Shown here piece after piece: positions 19,780 through 31,719 of a stretch of DNA of 41,793 nucleotides (the first letter of the stretch is position 1; each line of letters opens with the position of its first letter). The DNA is from Micractinium sp. NFX-FRZ (lineage: Eukaryota; Chlorophyta; Trebouxiophyceae; Chlorellales; Chlorellaceae). A model generated the notes under the pieces. It was given only the letters and a program-made list of their open reading frames with translations. It ran no database searches and had not been told where the DNA came from. The translations under genes were made by a program, and so were the position numbers. The stretch covers positions 1 to 41,793 of the forward strand of contig JAPTJF010000518.1 of the NCBI GenBank assembly GCA_029339195.1. Direction: 5' to 3'.

Positions 19780-20414
19780 CGTGCGGCGCCGGCTGCAGCT
19801 TCCCGCGGCGGTGTCGTGCTCGTGAGCACTGCAGGCTGCTGCTGCAAGCGTGCCGTGCTATTCAAGGCGCTCAATTGCAGCTTCACAACCCCAGGGTGTG
19901 GTTTAGAACAATATAGGAATGCTGCGGCAGGCCAGAAGGCAAAAGTGTGAAGTAAGTGGGCAGCACCGCAGGGGGCGGGGCCAGAGGCGGGAGGCTTGGC
20001 AGCAACAGGCGGCACCGCAGGGCGCCAAGCCGCCTGCTTCATACGCTAATACACTACCCATCGACGCACCTGATGGCATCCGCTGGCCAAAGCGCCTTTG
20101 TTTGGGCCAGGCACAGGCCCTGGCCAGGCGGCGGTGATGCTCGCGCGTTCAGCTGTCGGCAGCCCTTCTCGGCCGTGTTCAGGTGGCCCGTGAGTGACGG
20201 GGCGCCTTGGAAGGCGCCGTAGAGGCTCCGAGCGAGCGCACAGCAGGCCATAGCAGGCAGGTCGAGTTCCGAGCCCTTGCGCCCTGGATGCACGTCTTAG
20301 TATTCGCTTTGTCGTCACTGCATTCGAAAAACATATTTTACGTCCTGCTTGCCGCCCAGCGACTTAGCACAGCTCGAGACAGCCCTTCGCCGCTTGGTCC
20401 CACCGCTGCCTCGT
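19780..20414. promoter_or_regulatory. Divergent promoter region JmjC/WRN exonuclease
   Basis: About 635 bases separate the two starts. GC falls toward the exonuclease side; an AT-rich patch, GAAAAACATATTTTA, lies at 20326-20340, about 75 bases before the chosen ATG. It might contribute to a core promoter. No defined operator was recognised. Confidence 0.5.
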
Positions 20415-23283
20415 ATGACATCGGATTGGGACGATTCGGACGACCTTCCAGAGTCGCAGCTGGAGGCGGCGCTGCAGGCTGCTGAACAGGCTTATGCCGC
20501 CCGGTGCGGCGCCGGCGGGGAGGTGGCCGGGCCGGCGGCGGTAGCGGCACCGCAGCCTGCACAAGCTGCTGCAGCACACCCCCACCAAGCAGCCCCACCA
20601 GCAGCCCTACCAGCAGCGCCGGAGGTTCCGCCAGCACGCCGCCGCCGGCTGCCCTCCTCGCTCGACGCGCCAGTGCCCGCCGCTGCCGGCGGAGCTGCAC
20701 CCAAGGTGGTGCGGCCGACGTCAGCAGGCGGGGCGGCGGGCGACGAAAACCTGCCGCCTGCCGCCTTTCCAGGCCGCAGCCGCTACGCCTTTACCTCCTA
20801 CGAAGTGGACCGCCTGTGCCAGTCGGTGCTAAGCAGCGGTGTGGGTGCTGTGGGATTTGACATCGAGGTGCGGGACGGGAGCGGGAGGCATGGGATGGTG
20901 GCTTGTGATGCCGCATCATATGTTCCGTTGGCCCATTTGCATGGGAAGCTGTTTGCCATTACATCAGCACTCACAGCCCCCTCCCTGTTGCCAATGAAAC
21001 TACCTTCGTGCACAGCAGCTCACTCACTTGCGTGACTGCCTGCTAACATTTGCCTTGCTGGGTGCAGTGGCGGGTGACGTACCAGACGGGGGTGCCGCCC
21101 CGCCCCGTGGCACTCATCCAGCTCTGCATGCCGCCCGCCAGCTCAGCAGCAGTCGCAGGAAACCCAGCGCTGCAGCAGCAGCAGCAGCAGTGGCAGCCGC
21201 CGGCGCAGCAGCCGGCGCAGCATCAGTGCCTGCTGCTGCACATTGCGCACAGCGGCATCACGCCGCACCTGCGCACCCTGCTCTGCAGCCAGGTGCGGCC
21301 CTTTCAAAATATGCTGCTGCCGCTGCCGCTGCTGTTGCGGCTGATGATGATGACATTGATGCCGAATTTTCAGGACTGCAATTCTTGCCAGCTTGCCTGC
21401 CCTGCGTTCCCAGGCTCCTTGTTGAATGGAGGGCACTTGTTACCCAGCGCTACCTGGTGCCGCCTGCTGCCTGCAGGACGTCCTGAAAGTGGGGGTCGGG
21501 GCATGGGGGGACGCCCTCAAACTGCGGCGAGACTTTGGGCTGGACATGGCGGGGGTGGTGTGCCTGTCAGAGTACGCCAATGCACGCCTCGTCAGCGCAC
21601 CACTCGTCGCCAGCTCAGCACAGCCCGAGGCGCCAGCAGCAGCAGCAGCAGCAGCCGGCGGCCAGGAGACGGCCATAAGTACTGCCAGCGGTGACGGCGG
21701 CGGTGGTGAGGGGACAGGGCAGGCGCCGGCCGCGCAGATGGCGCTTGCGGCACCCCAGAAGTGGAGCCTGGCAGCGCTTGTGTGCCACCTCATGCGGCTG
21801 CGCCTGGAAAAGAACCAGCAGCTGAGGTGCGGCAACTGGGAGGTGCGGCCGCCGCTGAGCCAGGAGCAGCAGGTGTATGCAGCCACCGATGCCTGGGCGT
21901 CGCTGCGCTGCTACGAGGTGAGGCTCGGGATGGGTGGGTCGGTGGAGGTGGGGCATTGCCATAGAGGGGTGAGGTGCGTTGAGGAAGTGCCTGTTGTGTG
22001 AACGTTGAGATGGTGTCTCCCCCACAGCCGTTCACAGGCACTCATGTGCTGCGCTGCGGCCCCCTTCCTCTTGCCTTCTTGCCCTCCCTGAGCGCCTGCC
22101 CTGCAGATCCTGTCAAAGATGCCCGTTGTGGCCACAGCGCCCTCCACAGCACCCACCACCACAGCGGATGGGCAGCTGTCTGGGGGCCAGGCGCCTGCCG
22201 GCGCTGCACAGCTGGAGGCGGCGGCCGCGGCGCAGGCCACGGCAGCGGCAGCAGCCACCGATGACTGGGTGCCTGCCTGCGCTGCGCTGCGCCACCTGCA
22301 GCCTGCCAAGCTTGCCGTTTATCAGGCGCTGGTGCAGCAGGGGATGAGCGTTCAGCAGGTGGCGGTGCAGCGGCGCATTCAAGAAGACAGTGTGCAGGTG
22401 GGCAGCCTGGGTGAACCTGTGTGAGGGTGGGAGCTAGGGGGGTGGGCAGGGTGTGGACCGACCGGGCTTGCTGGCCACGACTTGGCATGCCAGCTCCCCA
22501 TCATCTGCATGCCATGCATCGTGCTGGTGCATGCACCTCCTTCCAGGCCGTCCTGTGCACGGATCCGCCCCTCCTCGCTCATCGGCTGCCCTTACATTTG
22601 ACCCCTCCAGTTGTGGGGGCCTCTTGCACCCTTCTCCTTGCCCCAGGCGAGCCTCGTTGTGGGCACCACGCCCCCCGAGCACCCTTTGCCCCGCACACCA
22701 CCCACCACCACCACACGCTGCACACGCTGTGGTCACTGATCTCATGCAGGGCTACATGGCTGAGGCCATCTCTGCTGGGCTAGGGTACAGCTGGAGCTGC
22801 CTGGGGGTGCCGCCGTCGGCGCTGCACCTCGTGTGCGGCACATGCAGCGAGCTGCTGGGCAGGCAGCTGGCGTGGCAGCCGACACCTCCTGTGGGCAGGC
22901 CCCCCATGCAGCAGCAAGGCGGCTACGACCAGCAGCAGCAGCAGGCGGTTGCAGTGGGCAGCAAGCGGCCACCGCCCTGCTCCCCTGGCACCCTGGCTGC
23001 AGCCTCAGGGGCAGCTTGGCCAGGCAGCGCTGAGAGCCTGGCTGCACGCATTGGCGGTGCTGCGGCGCCAACCGAGCCCAGTGGCGCCGCTGCTGCTGCT
23101 GCTGCTGCCACTGCTGCCACCGCTGCTGCTGGCGGTGAGCCAGTGGATGTGCTGGAGCGCCTGCTAGCGGCGGGGCACAAGCTGCGGGAGCTGAAGGAGC
23201 AGCGGTTTGAGGAGGTTGGCTACGGGCACCTGCGGCTCGCGCTGGCGCACCTGGGCCGCTGCAACCCGGGGCCCTGGGAGTGA
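20415..23283 (+). CDS. WRNexo: WRN-type DEDDy 3'-5' exonuclease with C-terminal HTH_40-like domain
   Basis: Five exons: 20415-20867, 21068-21292, 21477-21917, 22107-22397, 22750-23283; 647 residues. WRN-type exonucleases degrade DNA 3' to 5' during recombination and repair. Catalytic signature: motif I FDIEW (Asp149, Glu151; the intron falls between Glu and Trp), motif II KVGVGAWGD (Asp238) as in WRN, motif III YAATDAWASL (Tyr360, Asp364). Low-complexity inserts sit before motif I and inside the domain. After a 60-residue linker, KLAVYQALVQQGMSVQQVA followed by EAI, and the last 50 residues with LRELKEQ and GYGHLRLALAHL, resemble the HTH_40 domain at the C-terminus of WRN and bacterial RecQ helicases. 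No helicase domain lies between. The ATG at 20415 starts an acidic MTSDWDDSDD segment; a TTG-started upstream extension was rejected. Divergent from the JmjC gene. Confidence 0.9.
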
Positions 23284-23473
23284 GGCTACACAGCAGCTGG
23301 CTCACGGCCCGACAGGCAGCCGCCTGCTCCACAGCTCTCCCACCGGCGGCAGCGTTTCTAGCTCGATTCCTGCCATAGTGCTACCAAGCTGCCCAGGCGT
23401 TGTTACATGTCGTGAGGCTCCTGTCCAGCAGGAGTCATCAAGCAGGTCAATTATTTTCTTCGTAGCAGGCAGA

Positions 23474-23478
23474 TTACA
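23474..23478 (-). promoter_or_regulatory. Candidate TGTAA poly(A) signal of ABCG gene
   Basis: TGTAA on the minus strand, about 345 bases after the ABCG stop codon. A second TGTAA lies at 23403-23407. Confidence 0.4.
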
Positions 23479-23584
23479 AAGTGCCTGCCAATGGGATGGA
23501 ACCTCGTGAGTAAGCATGAGAGTGGAAGCAAATCAAAGGGGTGAGTGGATGAAAGAGCAAAACAGCAGCTCCAAAGGTGCGAGC

Positions 23585-23589
23585 TGTAA
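23585..23589 (+). promoter_or_regulatory. Candidate TGTAA poly(A) signal of WRN exonuclease gene
   Basis: TGTAA about 300 bases after the exonuclease stop codon, the first match downstream on this strand. It lies inside the predicted 3' UTR of the opposing ABCG gene. Confidence 0.45.
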
Positions 23590-23823
23590 AGTTGGTAGGT
23601 GTACATGGTGGAACGCAGCAGCTCGGAGGTAGAAGGAAGTGTGCAGGCTTGGGCGCAGCATCTGGTGCGCCGCGCCGCACCCGCTCTCTACCTCACTCCC
23701 GTGCCCGGGCTCGCAGTGCAGTGCGCATGATAAGTGCGGCAGGAGTACCTCCTGCCTATAATCGATCGATCAAAAGAATCAAGGCAGCCCCGGCCCCAAG
23801 GTGCGTCGGGGCACGGGGCGCCC

Positions 23824-26800
23824 TCACGCCGCCTTCTTGACGGCAGTGAGCGGCAGGAACTTGGGCTTGGAGAGGCGCAGCAGCACGTAGCCCAGCGCAT
23901 TGAACCCAGCCTGCACAGCAGGCACAGCGTGGCAGGCGTGGCAGGCAGCACAGGATGGCAAGTCAATGCAGGGCGGCACTGGCGGGACATGGAACAGCGT
24001 TGCAGGCCCGGGCTGGGCCAGGCATTTGTGCAGGTCAGGGGCGCATGCGTGCGTGCGTGTGCCATGCTGCTGTCGACTTACCGCCAGGCCCAGCAGCCCC
24101 ACAAACGCCTCCCACAGGTGGTTGTCCGCAAAGTTGAGCTGGGCCAGGATCTGCGGCGGGGCGGGGATTGAGGCGGGAGGGAGGGGAAGGGGACAGATGG
24201 GTAACAGTGGCATGGAGCTGTGGTGCGGGAGGAGCAGCGCACGCATGGGTGAGAAGTGGGGCGATGTAGGTCAAGGCAGGTGCAGTGCTGTCAAGCGCAC
24301 GGCTCAGCCTGCAACATCTGCTGCCAGCAAGCACCAGCGTGCCTTGTTGCACCGGGGAGCAGCAGGCTGCAATCAAAGCCACGCCCCTGGATCCAGCCAC
24401 CCACCCGCCCGCTTAATCTAGCCTCGCCTACAGCCATCGCTGCGAGGCATGCACAGCCAGGCAGCTTTCGGGAGTAAAGCAAAGCAATCCAGCCACCCAC
24501 CTGCTCCCCGGTGACCTCGCAGGGCACGCCGGGAGTGGGGAAGGCGCAGGCCCATCCGTCCCGCCCCCGGAAGTCGTTGATGGCCAGACCCATGTACGCC
24601 CTGCGGGGGAGGCGAGGCGATTCGCGGTGGTGTGGGATTGCAGGACGTGGGTGGCGAGGCAGCACGGCGCTGGAAGGGAGCAAAGAAGGATGCACCGCCT
24701 TGGCAGTGGCGGTGCACGCTGGGAGGCAGGGAGCTATGTCAAACAAGCAAGCAGAGCGGGGCGCCAGGGCCGGTCCTGGCCTGCCGAAGCCAGCCCTCAA
24801 CCGCCGCTCACCAGTAGATGTGCGACAGCCAGCGCAGCCAGCGCAGCACTCCGGGGATGGTGGAGGTGTTCAGGTAGAAGCCGCCGAACAGCATCAACAC
24901 AATTGTGATCATCGGCGCAAGCGCCAGCGCAACCTTCTCGTTGGGGGTGGCTGCAAGCAGGCGGCACAGTGGGGCAGGGACCAGGGGTGGGCGGAGGAGA
25001 AGCAGGGCGGGACGACAGCACAGCAGCGCTGCTGGGCAATTGGCGGTGCGGCACTGTGCACGGCACAGCATGGCACAGAACAACACAGCACAGGACCCAG
25101 CAACAATAGCGGCAGGTGCGCAGCCAGGCGGGCTTGCTGCGCCCCACCAGCAGCGCAGGCCCTCACCTGCCGAGATGGCCACGCCCAGGCCCTGCCCAGC
25201 CAGGCCTACAGGGTGGGAGGTGGGCGGGCCAGCGGCAGTGAGACAAACCCCAACACAAGTATGCGCTGACACAGTAGCAAACTTGAGCCGAGCGTTCCGG
25301 CACCCCCCAAGCCGGGCTGCACAGACACTACACAGAAACACACACACCACAAGCCCGCCCCGGCCGGCCGGCCGCACCCTCGCAGATGACGATGCAGCAG
25401 AAGATGAAGAATGCTGAGGCGCTGGGGTTGAGGCCTGTGATCCAGTACAGGATGGCGCCAAACAGCAGGCCCTGCCCCACGCGCAGCGGCATGTCGCAGA
25501 TGAAGCGGGCCAGGTAGTAGGGCAGCACGCGGTACGACTTGGCGGCGCGCTCCCGGTTGATGATGCTGCGGGAGGGGGCGGGGGGGCGGGGGGGGCATGA
25601 CAATGGTATGGTATTATGACAAGAAGGGGTCAGTGGGAGCAGTCCCTCCTCACCCGAGGCCCGCTGAGCAGGTGGTGGTGAGGGCGGCCACGCACCCCCG
25701 ACCCACACACTTGCATACAAGCCTGGCACCGCAACCGACAACGTGCAACCAGCGGTTGATCCCTAGGGCCCCCCTGCCTCACCCCACCTCCATGGTGAAG
25801 GTGGTGAGGGCGGGCCCTTCAAACTTCCCACTCCACAGGCTTGCATGCAGCCACCAACACGGCCTCCCCCCCGCCTCCCCCCAGCTCCATGGTGAGGGCA
25901 GGCCCTTCAACCCCGCATTCCACAGGCTTGCATGCATGCAACCGACAACACGTCACCCGCCCTCACCCCAGCTCCATTGTGAAGGTGGTGAGGGCGGACA
26001 TCATGGATCCCATGGCGCTGCACGGCACAACAGAGGAAGGGGGGGTGGGGGAGGGTAAAGCCGCAGGAAGGCGCAACGCAAGTCGGCGCGCAGCCAGTGC
26101 TGTGTGCGCGGTACACAAGCATGGCATGCAGATGCACACGAGTGCGGGGAGGGTGCAGGGACTCCATGCAGACTGCAGCGGGAGGCGGTGGGTTGTGGGC
26201 GTGCATTCACAGGGAGGCGGCATTGACAGGGACAGGGGAGGTGGCACAATACAGGTCCCGGCCCTGCACGCAGCCGGCCGACGACAAGACGGGCGGGTGC
26301 TGGCACAACAGCAGCGCGGCTCCTGCAAGGCAGCAGGGCGAGCGGCCCCAGGTGTGGAGGCCCACCCCACCTGAACATGGTGACAAAGAAGAGGATCTGC
26401 ACACAGAGGGGGGCGCAGGAGGCGGCGAGGGGGCGGGGCGTTCAGGAGTTCGAGCGACGCGTGACGGTCCAATGGCTGCTGCGTTGGGTGCCGCTGTGTA
26501 CTGCCAATGCCGCAGGCATACACCCCACACACCCAGGCGGGGCGGCATCACCGCTTCCCAAGACGTGCCCACAACATGACGCCACCACCACCCACTACCA
26601 GCCCCTCTCCAACCCTCTCCGGCACTCCCCACCCACAGCCAGGCCGGGCTCACCCCAATTTCGTCCTGGATCCCCGCATACGTCTTGGACATGCCAGAGT
26701 ACAGCCAGGCCAGCAGCAGGCCGATGATGAGGGTCTGAGCCACCGTCACGATCTGTGCGAGTGGGGGAGGGAGGCGAGGGGGGTGGGTGGTTGGTGGCGG

Positions 26801-29800
26801 GCGTGGGATTGGGTTTGCGGGTGGAGGGCAAAGGGTGCAGGCGGGGGACAGTGGGGGCGCAATCAGGAGATGCTGTGCTGCGCTCCGCCAACAAGCTGCC
26901 AGGCCTTGCCCGCCGGCCAGCACTGCTGCCCTGGCAAGTGCCCCGGCCCCTGACTACCTGGGCCTGGCCACTATCCCGCCCCGGCCCCTGCCCTGGCACC
27001 CCTGGCGCACGCATAACCAGCAACATCACCACACAAAGCTCCCTGGGCACGCCGACAAGCAGCACAACATGCACCAGCGCCCCCCCAGCTCACCACCACA
27101 ATCTTGGCGCGGCTGGCCTGCCGCCAGGCGCGCCCCAGCAGCAGCATGAACTCCCGACCGACTGCGGGGCAGGGTGGTCAGGGGAGAGGCGGGTGTGAGG
27201 GAGCGACCAGGGGTGTCGTGGGTGCAGCAGGGCCGCGGCAAGCAGATCAGAGCGGTGGGAGTGCGCAGTGGTCTGCCAGCGGCCCCACCCCACCGGCGTA
27301 CCACCCGCCACCCACGCACTGTTGTTTGCAAAGTGGGGGTCGTTGTCCGCTGCCACCATCTCCCGCCGGCTGCCCTCCCCCACAATTAGCGCCTTCTGCA
27401 GAGCAGCAAAGCGGGGCGGTGGGACGGCAGAGGCAGGGGGCCGAGCGGGGAGGTCAGGAGCAGCACAACGCGACAGCGCACAGCGGGACAACGGCTGCTG
27501 TGAGCACCAGCAGCACCACAGCCACGCTGTCAGGACGGCACGTCCTCCCACGTCTGGCTTTCCCCGGCGCTGCCATACCTCTGCCAGCCAGCGGGGGAAC
27601 ACGCTTCCGGCAGCCACTCCCGCGACCAAGCACAGCACCTGCATACACCCGCCGCCGCCGCCCGCGACCTCGCCACATTGTGCGCGCCCCGCCCCTGGTA
27701 CAGCCTACCGGTAAAGCTAGCCCATCCTGCTCCCTACCCAGCCCTCTCACCGCACCGGCCGCGCCCCGCTCCCTGGTACAGCCTATTGGCAAAACCCTGA
27801 TCGGCGAAAGCCCCACCCCCGCCCCTCACCACATCCGCCGCTCCCCGCTCCTGGTACAGCTCGCCCAGCAGCCCGATGCGCTTGCGTGTGGCCGCCTCTG
27901 CGTCGGGTGAGCGGTAGTCCATCGAGGTGACGTCCATGAAGAAGTCGGCGGGGTTGAACTGGAGGGGGGGGTGGGAGGGGGGGGTGGGCAGGGGAGCGGG
28001 GCAGGGGGGGGCGTGAGGTGCTCGTTCTCAATGGTGGAGCGAGGGAGGAGGGTAGGCTTTGTACTCGCCGGGGCTGAGGTGCAAGCAGACAGGCAAACGG
28101 GCGAAGTGGGGTGGCCCCCCTATGCTAGGGTCTGACCCGACCATCCACACCTCCTCATTCCTCTCGCAGTCCGCGACTTTACCCACCCACTCCACGCATC
28201 CCTCTCAGCCTCCCCACCCCACAATCCGCTTGACCAACCCGCCCGCCCCTTGCCTTGCCAGAGAGCCTCCACCGATAGCTGAGCACTCCCCCGCCTTGGC
28301 TGCCTCCTACAGTACAGACACCCCACATGGTGAGGTCCCCCCCCACATGGTGTGGTCCCCACCCCACAAGCACTGTGGCACCCACCTGCTCTGGGCAGCT
28401 GAACCCGGCGGCGGTAAAGTAGGCCACCGCCTTGGCTGCGTCCCCAAAGTACATGACCCGCCCCTCGGACAGCAGCAGCAGCTGGTCAAACATGCGGTAG
28501 ATGGAGGAGCGGGGCTGGTGGATGGTGCACACCTGCGGCAGGAGAAATACGTGGGGAGGCAAGGTGTGAGGGGTGGGTGGGTGGTGGCGGCAGCGGGGCA
28601 GACGGAGATGCGGACGGGGAGGCAAGGAGCAGCTGGTGTGTGCATGGAGCCGGGTGGGGGAGGCAGCGGTGCAGGCGGGGTGGTAGGGGAAGGATGGGGG
28701 CAGTGAGCCATAAACAACAACAGCACACTCGTGTGCACGCTGCCTGACGCCCGCCGCCCGGCACGCACCACGGTGCGCCCGTTGCCTGCCAGCGTCCACA
28801 GCGCCTCCATCACGTTCTGGGCCTGGAAGGCGTCCAGGCCTGCACACACACACAGAGAGCGGGATACCGCCGTGCACCAGGAGTGAGGAGGGGCACAGGC
28901 TGCGCAAGGACACAGCGCCTGTGCCGCATTCCGAGACTGGAAGGCGGCGGGCAAGGCGGGCAAAGCAGGCGCGGGATGGCTGGCTCTCAGGCTCGGCTGT
29001 TAAGGAAGCAGCGCAACTCGCACGGGACATTCTGGGGAGCGGTGCGCCAGGACATCATGTGGGCAAAGCCAGCGCATGAATCTGCCAGGGACACTCCTTG
29101 CCCCCCATTCGCCTGCACCCTCCTTGCCCCCTCCTCCCTCACCGCCCCTCCACGCCTCCCCTCACCCGAGGTGGGTTCGTCCAGGAAGATGAGCGACGGG
29201 TTGCCCAGCAGCTCCACGCCAATGTTGCACCGCCTGCCCAGGGAGGGTGGAGGCGGGGGTGGGAGGCAATGGGGTGCAGGGATGCGCAGCGTGGGCACTC
29301 GGGGCGGCAGAGGGCAAATGGCGGCACTGCCAAGAGGCCAGCCTCCTGCCCCCTTTTCAGGGTCGGTCTCCCTTGGTCCTGGAATTCACGGCCCCACTCC
29401 CCCCCCAGGATCTTCCCAGCTCATATGCTCCGCTGACCCGCCCGCCCCGCCCCGCCCCACCCCGCCCCGCTCACTTGCGCTCCCCGCCCGACACGCCCCG
29501 CACGAATGCGTTGCCGATGAACGTGTCTGCCGCCTTGCCCAGCGCCAGCTCGCTGATCACATCCTCCACCAGCTGCAGAGGGAGGGGAGGGGCACACGCA
29601 CACTTAAGGTGCACGCATGTTCAGAGGCAGGCACAGGGCTTGTGGCGTGGCATACACGCACAAAGGCACGGATGTGTGGGCACAGGCATGCACGCGCTCC
29701 TGTGGCATGCGGGCCCGCCGTCAACAACAGTTGCAGGCGCATGAAGACAGGCGCACAGGCAGGCGCGAGGTGCGCACGAGCAAGGAGACGGGCTTTGCAC

Positions 29801-31719
29801 ACTAGAAGAGGGCATGTTAACTCGGAGGCGAACCGGCGCATGCGGCACGGACGGCACACTCATGCAATTGCAGTTGTTGCAGCTGCAGGCGCCCCCGCCC
29901 CGCCCCGCGTTCAAGCCCGCGCCCCGCCCGCTTGCCTGCTTGCGCGTCTGCTTGTTCACGGCGGATGGCATGCGGATGGCGGCGGCAAACTCAAACGTCT
30001 CGCGAACGGTCAGGTTGGAGAAGAGCACGTCATCCTGTCGAGGGGTCAGAGGCGCCAGGCGGGGGCGGGTGGGTGGGGGTGAGGAGGAGGAGGAGGAGAG
30101 CACGCAGCCTGGGCGGTTCGCTGACGCAACAGCATGCCACGTGGTTGAGAGACAGCGGGGGCCTGCACCCCTCCTCTCTTCCTCCTCCTGCCCTCGCCCC
30201 TCCGCCATACACACGTTTCGTGGCGGCTGCAGGTGTACGGACGTCTCCCCCTGCCGACCCGCCTGCCATCCCCCAACACCCACCCCCAAGTCCCTGCCAG
30301 CACCCGACGCAGCGCCCGCTTGCACCTGCAACACGTAGGCAGTAATGGAGCGGAAGCCGCGGCTGCGGGGCGCCCCATTGACCAGCACGCTACCCTCCAG
30401 CTGCCCGCCGCGCGGCAGCCGCCCCGCCAGCGCATTCAGCAGGCTCGTCTTGCCGCTGCCTGCACGGGGGCGAGGGCAGGGTAGGGTGAGGCAGGGACTG
30501 GGGGGCTACAGCCAGCGCCGCTGGGGCAGCGTGGCGCAGCAGCAGCAAGGGGAGTGGAGCAGCGGCAGGCTGAGGTGGGAGGCATGCAAGCTGCTGCCAG
30601 AGTGTTGTGCTACCATGCTGCAAGTGAGCCGGTGCTGGGCTGTACTGCCGCACTGGGCCCTTCACACGCTGCCACGAGCCACAGGACACGGGCGGCACCA
30701 AGCCAGCCAGCCCTGCCTCTCAGCCTTGTCCCACCCCTTGGGACTGTGAAGCCCCCACCGCAGACAGCCAGCAGGCGGGGCGGCAGCGGGGCGTGCACCG
30801 GCGCAGCTGCCGCGAGACGTGTAAAACAACACAAACACCCCCAGCCTGCTGCACTCAATCTTGCACCCTCCTGCCCCCCCAACAGGAACACACACACGCG
30901 CCACACCTGTGGGTCCCATCACCGCCAGCAGGTGCGCCGGCGCCACGTGGCCGCTCACGTTGTCTAGCACCGTCTTGCTGGTCCGCTTGCGGCGCCGCCC
31001 CACGGGCACCGTGTACGTCAGGCTGTCCCACTGCAGCGTGACGTGGATCACCTGCGGGCAGACAAAGGGGGTGGAGGATGCAGGGGCTGGGCAAGAGGTG
31101 GGAGGGAGGGAGGGCGGCGTTGTGCCACTGCAGCGGCCCATGCCTCCCGCACATGTGAGCGGGCGGACCGAGGGCGGGGGAGCCATGGGTGGGAGTTGGG
31201 GCAGGCGCATCCTGGGGTTTCGCGCAGACAACCCAGCAGTGGCCTCTACAGAAACGGCAGGCGCGGGCAGCAGGCAGGTTGTGTGGTCTCTGTCAGCTGC
31301 AGCCCGCACCTTCTTCAGCTGTGCAGACGAGTCACCGCCATTGGCGCTCGTCAGCCTGCTGACGCTGTCAAGCATGCTGTTGGTACGCCGCGTGTTCTTG
31401 CCATCGCTGCAGCAAACTCAAGTGAAGTGGTCACAATGCAGCACTGGGCAGACTGGTTGAGGGCTGGACGTGAACTGGCAGAGACTGGCAGCCAGGCGAG
31501 CGGGCTAGGAGCGGGGCACGGGAGCGGCAGACGCAGCCGCCGGCGCCCCCACCGCCTGTGCAAGTGGAGCGGCGCGCGCGGCCCTCACCCATCCCTCCAC
31601 TTCTGGTTGGCCTGAAAGACCTCCGCGTCGGCCGCCAGCTGTTCAACCAGGTCGTGCTTGCCGTTCACCGCGATGGCTATTTGCACCTCATGCTTTCCGT
31701 TCTCGCCGTTCTCCGTCAT
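23824..31719 (-). CDS. ABCG-family half-size ABC transporter
   Basis: Twenty-one exons: 31719-31589, 31406-31310, 31051-30907, 30459-30326, 30034-29936, 29572-29475, 29233-29166, 28839-28769, 28532-28386, 27958-27830, 27395-27320, 27161-27094, 26752-26654, 26396-26371, 26017-25967, 25565-25378, 25205-25167, 24950-24812, 24600-24501, 24150-24082, 23910-23824; 686 residues. ABCG half transporters pair up to export lipids or hydrophobic metabolites; the substrate cannot be read from sequence. Domain order is the reverse type (ATPase first): Walker A GPTGSGKT (122-129), signature VSGGERK (229-235), Walker B LIFLDEP (249-255), H-loop His286 in TIHQPRSS, the NPADFFMD motif, then six membrane segments at about 422-441, 455-475, 488-515, 520-548, 557-577 and 648-672. 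The closest family I recall is the plant WBC7/ABCG7 type. The N-terminus (1-75) is hydrophilic and unlike a clear transit peptide. Intron 5 has a GC donor; exons of 26 and 39 bases are unusually small. Confidence 0.93.
25665..25995 (-). repeat. Tandem echoes of ABCG exon 15 end in intron 15
   Basis: The exon 15 end and donor (plus strand CTCCATTGTGAAGGTGGTGAGGGCGG, 25972-25996) recur at 25788-25813 as CTCCATGGTGAAGGTGGTGAGGGCGG and, shorter, at 25886-25900. Between them ACAGGCTTGCATGCA and CAACCGACAACACGT-like words also repeat, with an older copy near 25710-25745. The unit is about 90-100 bases in three to four degenerate copies. Confidence 0.75.
27668..27862 (-). repeat. Tandem echoes of ABCG exon 10 end in intron 10
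   Basis: On the minus strand the exon 10 end reads GAGCTGTACCAGGAGCGGGG, then GGATGTG|GTGAGG. In the intron AGGCTGTACCAGGGAGCGGGG, with GTGCGGTGAGAGG after it (27784-27744), and AGGCTGTACCAGGGGCGGGG, with AATGTGGCGAGG after it (27706-27668), repeat it. The spacing is about 75 bases. The first echo keeps a usable GT donor; in the second it is GC. Confidence 0.8.
29573..29935 (-). other. GC-AG intron 5 of the ABCG gene
   Basis: Donor AAGCAG|GCAAGC and acceptor CTCTGCAG join ..NKQTRKQ to [11 protein letters not shown] in phase 0. No nearby GT restores this conserved junction. Confidence 0.8.

Larger units (their letters stand above)
23284..23823. other. Convergent 3' region WRN exonuclease/ABCG
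   Basis: This 540-base gap is relatively AT-rich and should hold both 3' UTRs. The nearest plausible poly(A) signals imply that the two transcripts overlap by roughly 100 bases (see the separate entries). No coding exon is supported here. Confidence 0.6.

Noticed and set aside
20349..20414. N-terminal extension of the WRN exonuclease
   Set aside because: It depends on a TTG start; the first ATG in frame is 20415.
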